Program-made: the position numbers and the translations under genes | Assembly (NCBI RefSeq): GCF_947072685.1 | Contig: NZ_CAMTIK010000009.1 | Coordinates: 67,360 to 102,727 of the forward strand | Origin: an uncultured Cetobacterium sp. | GTDB taxonomy: Bacteria; Fusobacteriota; Fusobacteriia; Fusobacteriales; Fusobacteriaceae | Direction of reading: 5' to 3' | Length of the DNA stretch: 35,368 nucleotides | Notes under the pieces: generated by a model | Databases searched by the model: none | Seen by the model: only the letters and a program-made list of their open reading frames with translations | Told to the model about the DNA's origin: nothing | Shown: in pieces, positions 35,287-35,368 of the stretch | Layout: every line of letters starts with the position of its first letter | How positions within the stretch are numbered: the first letter of the stretch is position 1

Positions 35287-35304
35287 AAGTGGTATGTACC
35301 AGTT
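35287..35304 (-). promoter_or_regulatory. GntR (HutC-type) operator of the kinase-agaS-kbaY-lacC operon
   Basis: On the plus strand AAGTGGTATGTACCAGTT is an 18-bp palindrome (TGGTA/TACCA perfect, outer positions nearly so). It fits the AGTGGT-N4-ACCA pattern of NagR/DasR/AgaR2-type regulators and begins 6 bases downstream of the -10 box. It shares AAGTGGTA with the site before the PTS operon. Confidence 0.78.
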
Positions 35305-35309
35305 GGTTT

Positions 35310-35338
35310 ATTATAATTTTTTTATCTCATTTTGTCAA
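35310..35338 (-). promoter_or_regulatory. Consensus promoter of the kinase operon
   Basis: On the minus strand there is TTGACA (complement of 35333-35338), exactly 17 bases and TATAAT (complement of 35310-35315). Nothing further is seen in 35339-35368. Confidence 0.85.
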
Positions 35339-35368
35339 ATGTTTTATTTTTTATTTATCTTCAGCACT

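Overview
The window is AT-rich chromosomal DNA with short intergenic gaps, strong GGAGG-type ribosome binding sites, frequent TTG/GTG starts and many U-tailed hairpin terminators. The gene set is a Bug/TctC-type transporter, outer-membrane-type RND efflux, L,D-transpeptidases, an NADH-linked trimeric [FeFe] hydrogenase, and mannose-family PTS with tagatose-6-phosphate enzymes. It suggests a fermentative, anaerobic, diderm low-GC bacterium. The best guess is Fusobacteriota (Cetobacterium/Fusobacterium-like); this is inference from gene content, not a phylogenetic test.

Left part (1-10.6 kb). A dicarboxylate/amino-acid:cation symporter (minus) runs off the left edge. It is preceded by a 50-codon ORF with its own promoter, and a terminator separates the two. 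A tctCBA tripartite tricarboxylate transporter operon (plus) has a clear promoter and a palindrome in its leader. It converges on a ribose-type ABC operon (ATPase, permease, binding protein) ending in xylulokinase. That operon starts at a palindromic operator, and a terminator-like hairpin lies before xylB. An MscS channel (plus) follows.

Middle (10.6-20.5 kb). Two secreted L,D-transpeptidases lie downstream of an RND pump and its lipoprotein adaptor, with no TolC. The hydCBA operon for an NADH-linked [FeFe] hydrogenase comes next; its flavin subunit HydB lacks the C-terminal ferredoxin domain typical of bifurcating enzymes.

Right part (20.5-35.4 kb). This is one large locus for hexosamine-containing, probably sulfated, glycans. 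It holds four transcription units: (i) PTS EIIB-EIIC-EIID-EIIA of the GalNAc/galactosamine type; (ii) ABC binding protein and two permeases, a sulfatase without signal peptide, and a GH35 beta-galactosidase without signal peptide; (iii) a divergent LacI regulator; (iv) an N-acetylhexosamine-type kinase, AgaS, tagatose-bisphosphate aldolase, tagatose-6-phosphate kinase and a HutC-type GntR regulator. Promoters and operators can be read directly. Two matching GntR-type sites (AGTGGTA half-sites) sit just downstream of the -10 boxes of the PTS and kinase operons. Two LacI-type sites (CAAGA-T/A-TACGTATTCTTG) sit 138 bp apart in the ABC/lacI intergenic region; the lacI-proximal one is the core of a perfect 46-bp palindrome.

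The inferred flow is that the ABC system imports a sulfated Gal-HexNAc oligosaccharide, which is desulfated and cut in the cytoplasm. The hexosamine is phosphorylated by the kinase, or enters already phosphorylated by the PTS. AgaS, the kinase and the aldolase then take galactosamine-6-P to triose phosphates. Absent from the window are an N-acetylhexosamine-6-P deacetylase, the ABC ATPase, and a sulfatase-maturating enzyme. No tRNA, rRNA, CRISPR array or insertion sequence was seen.
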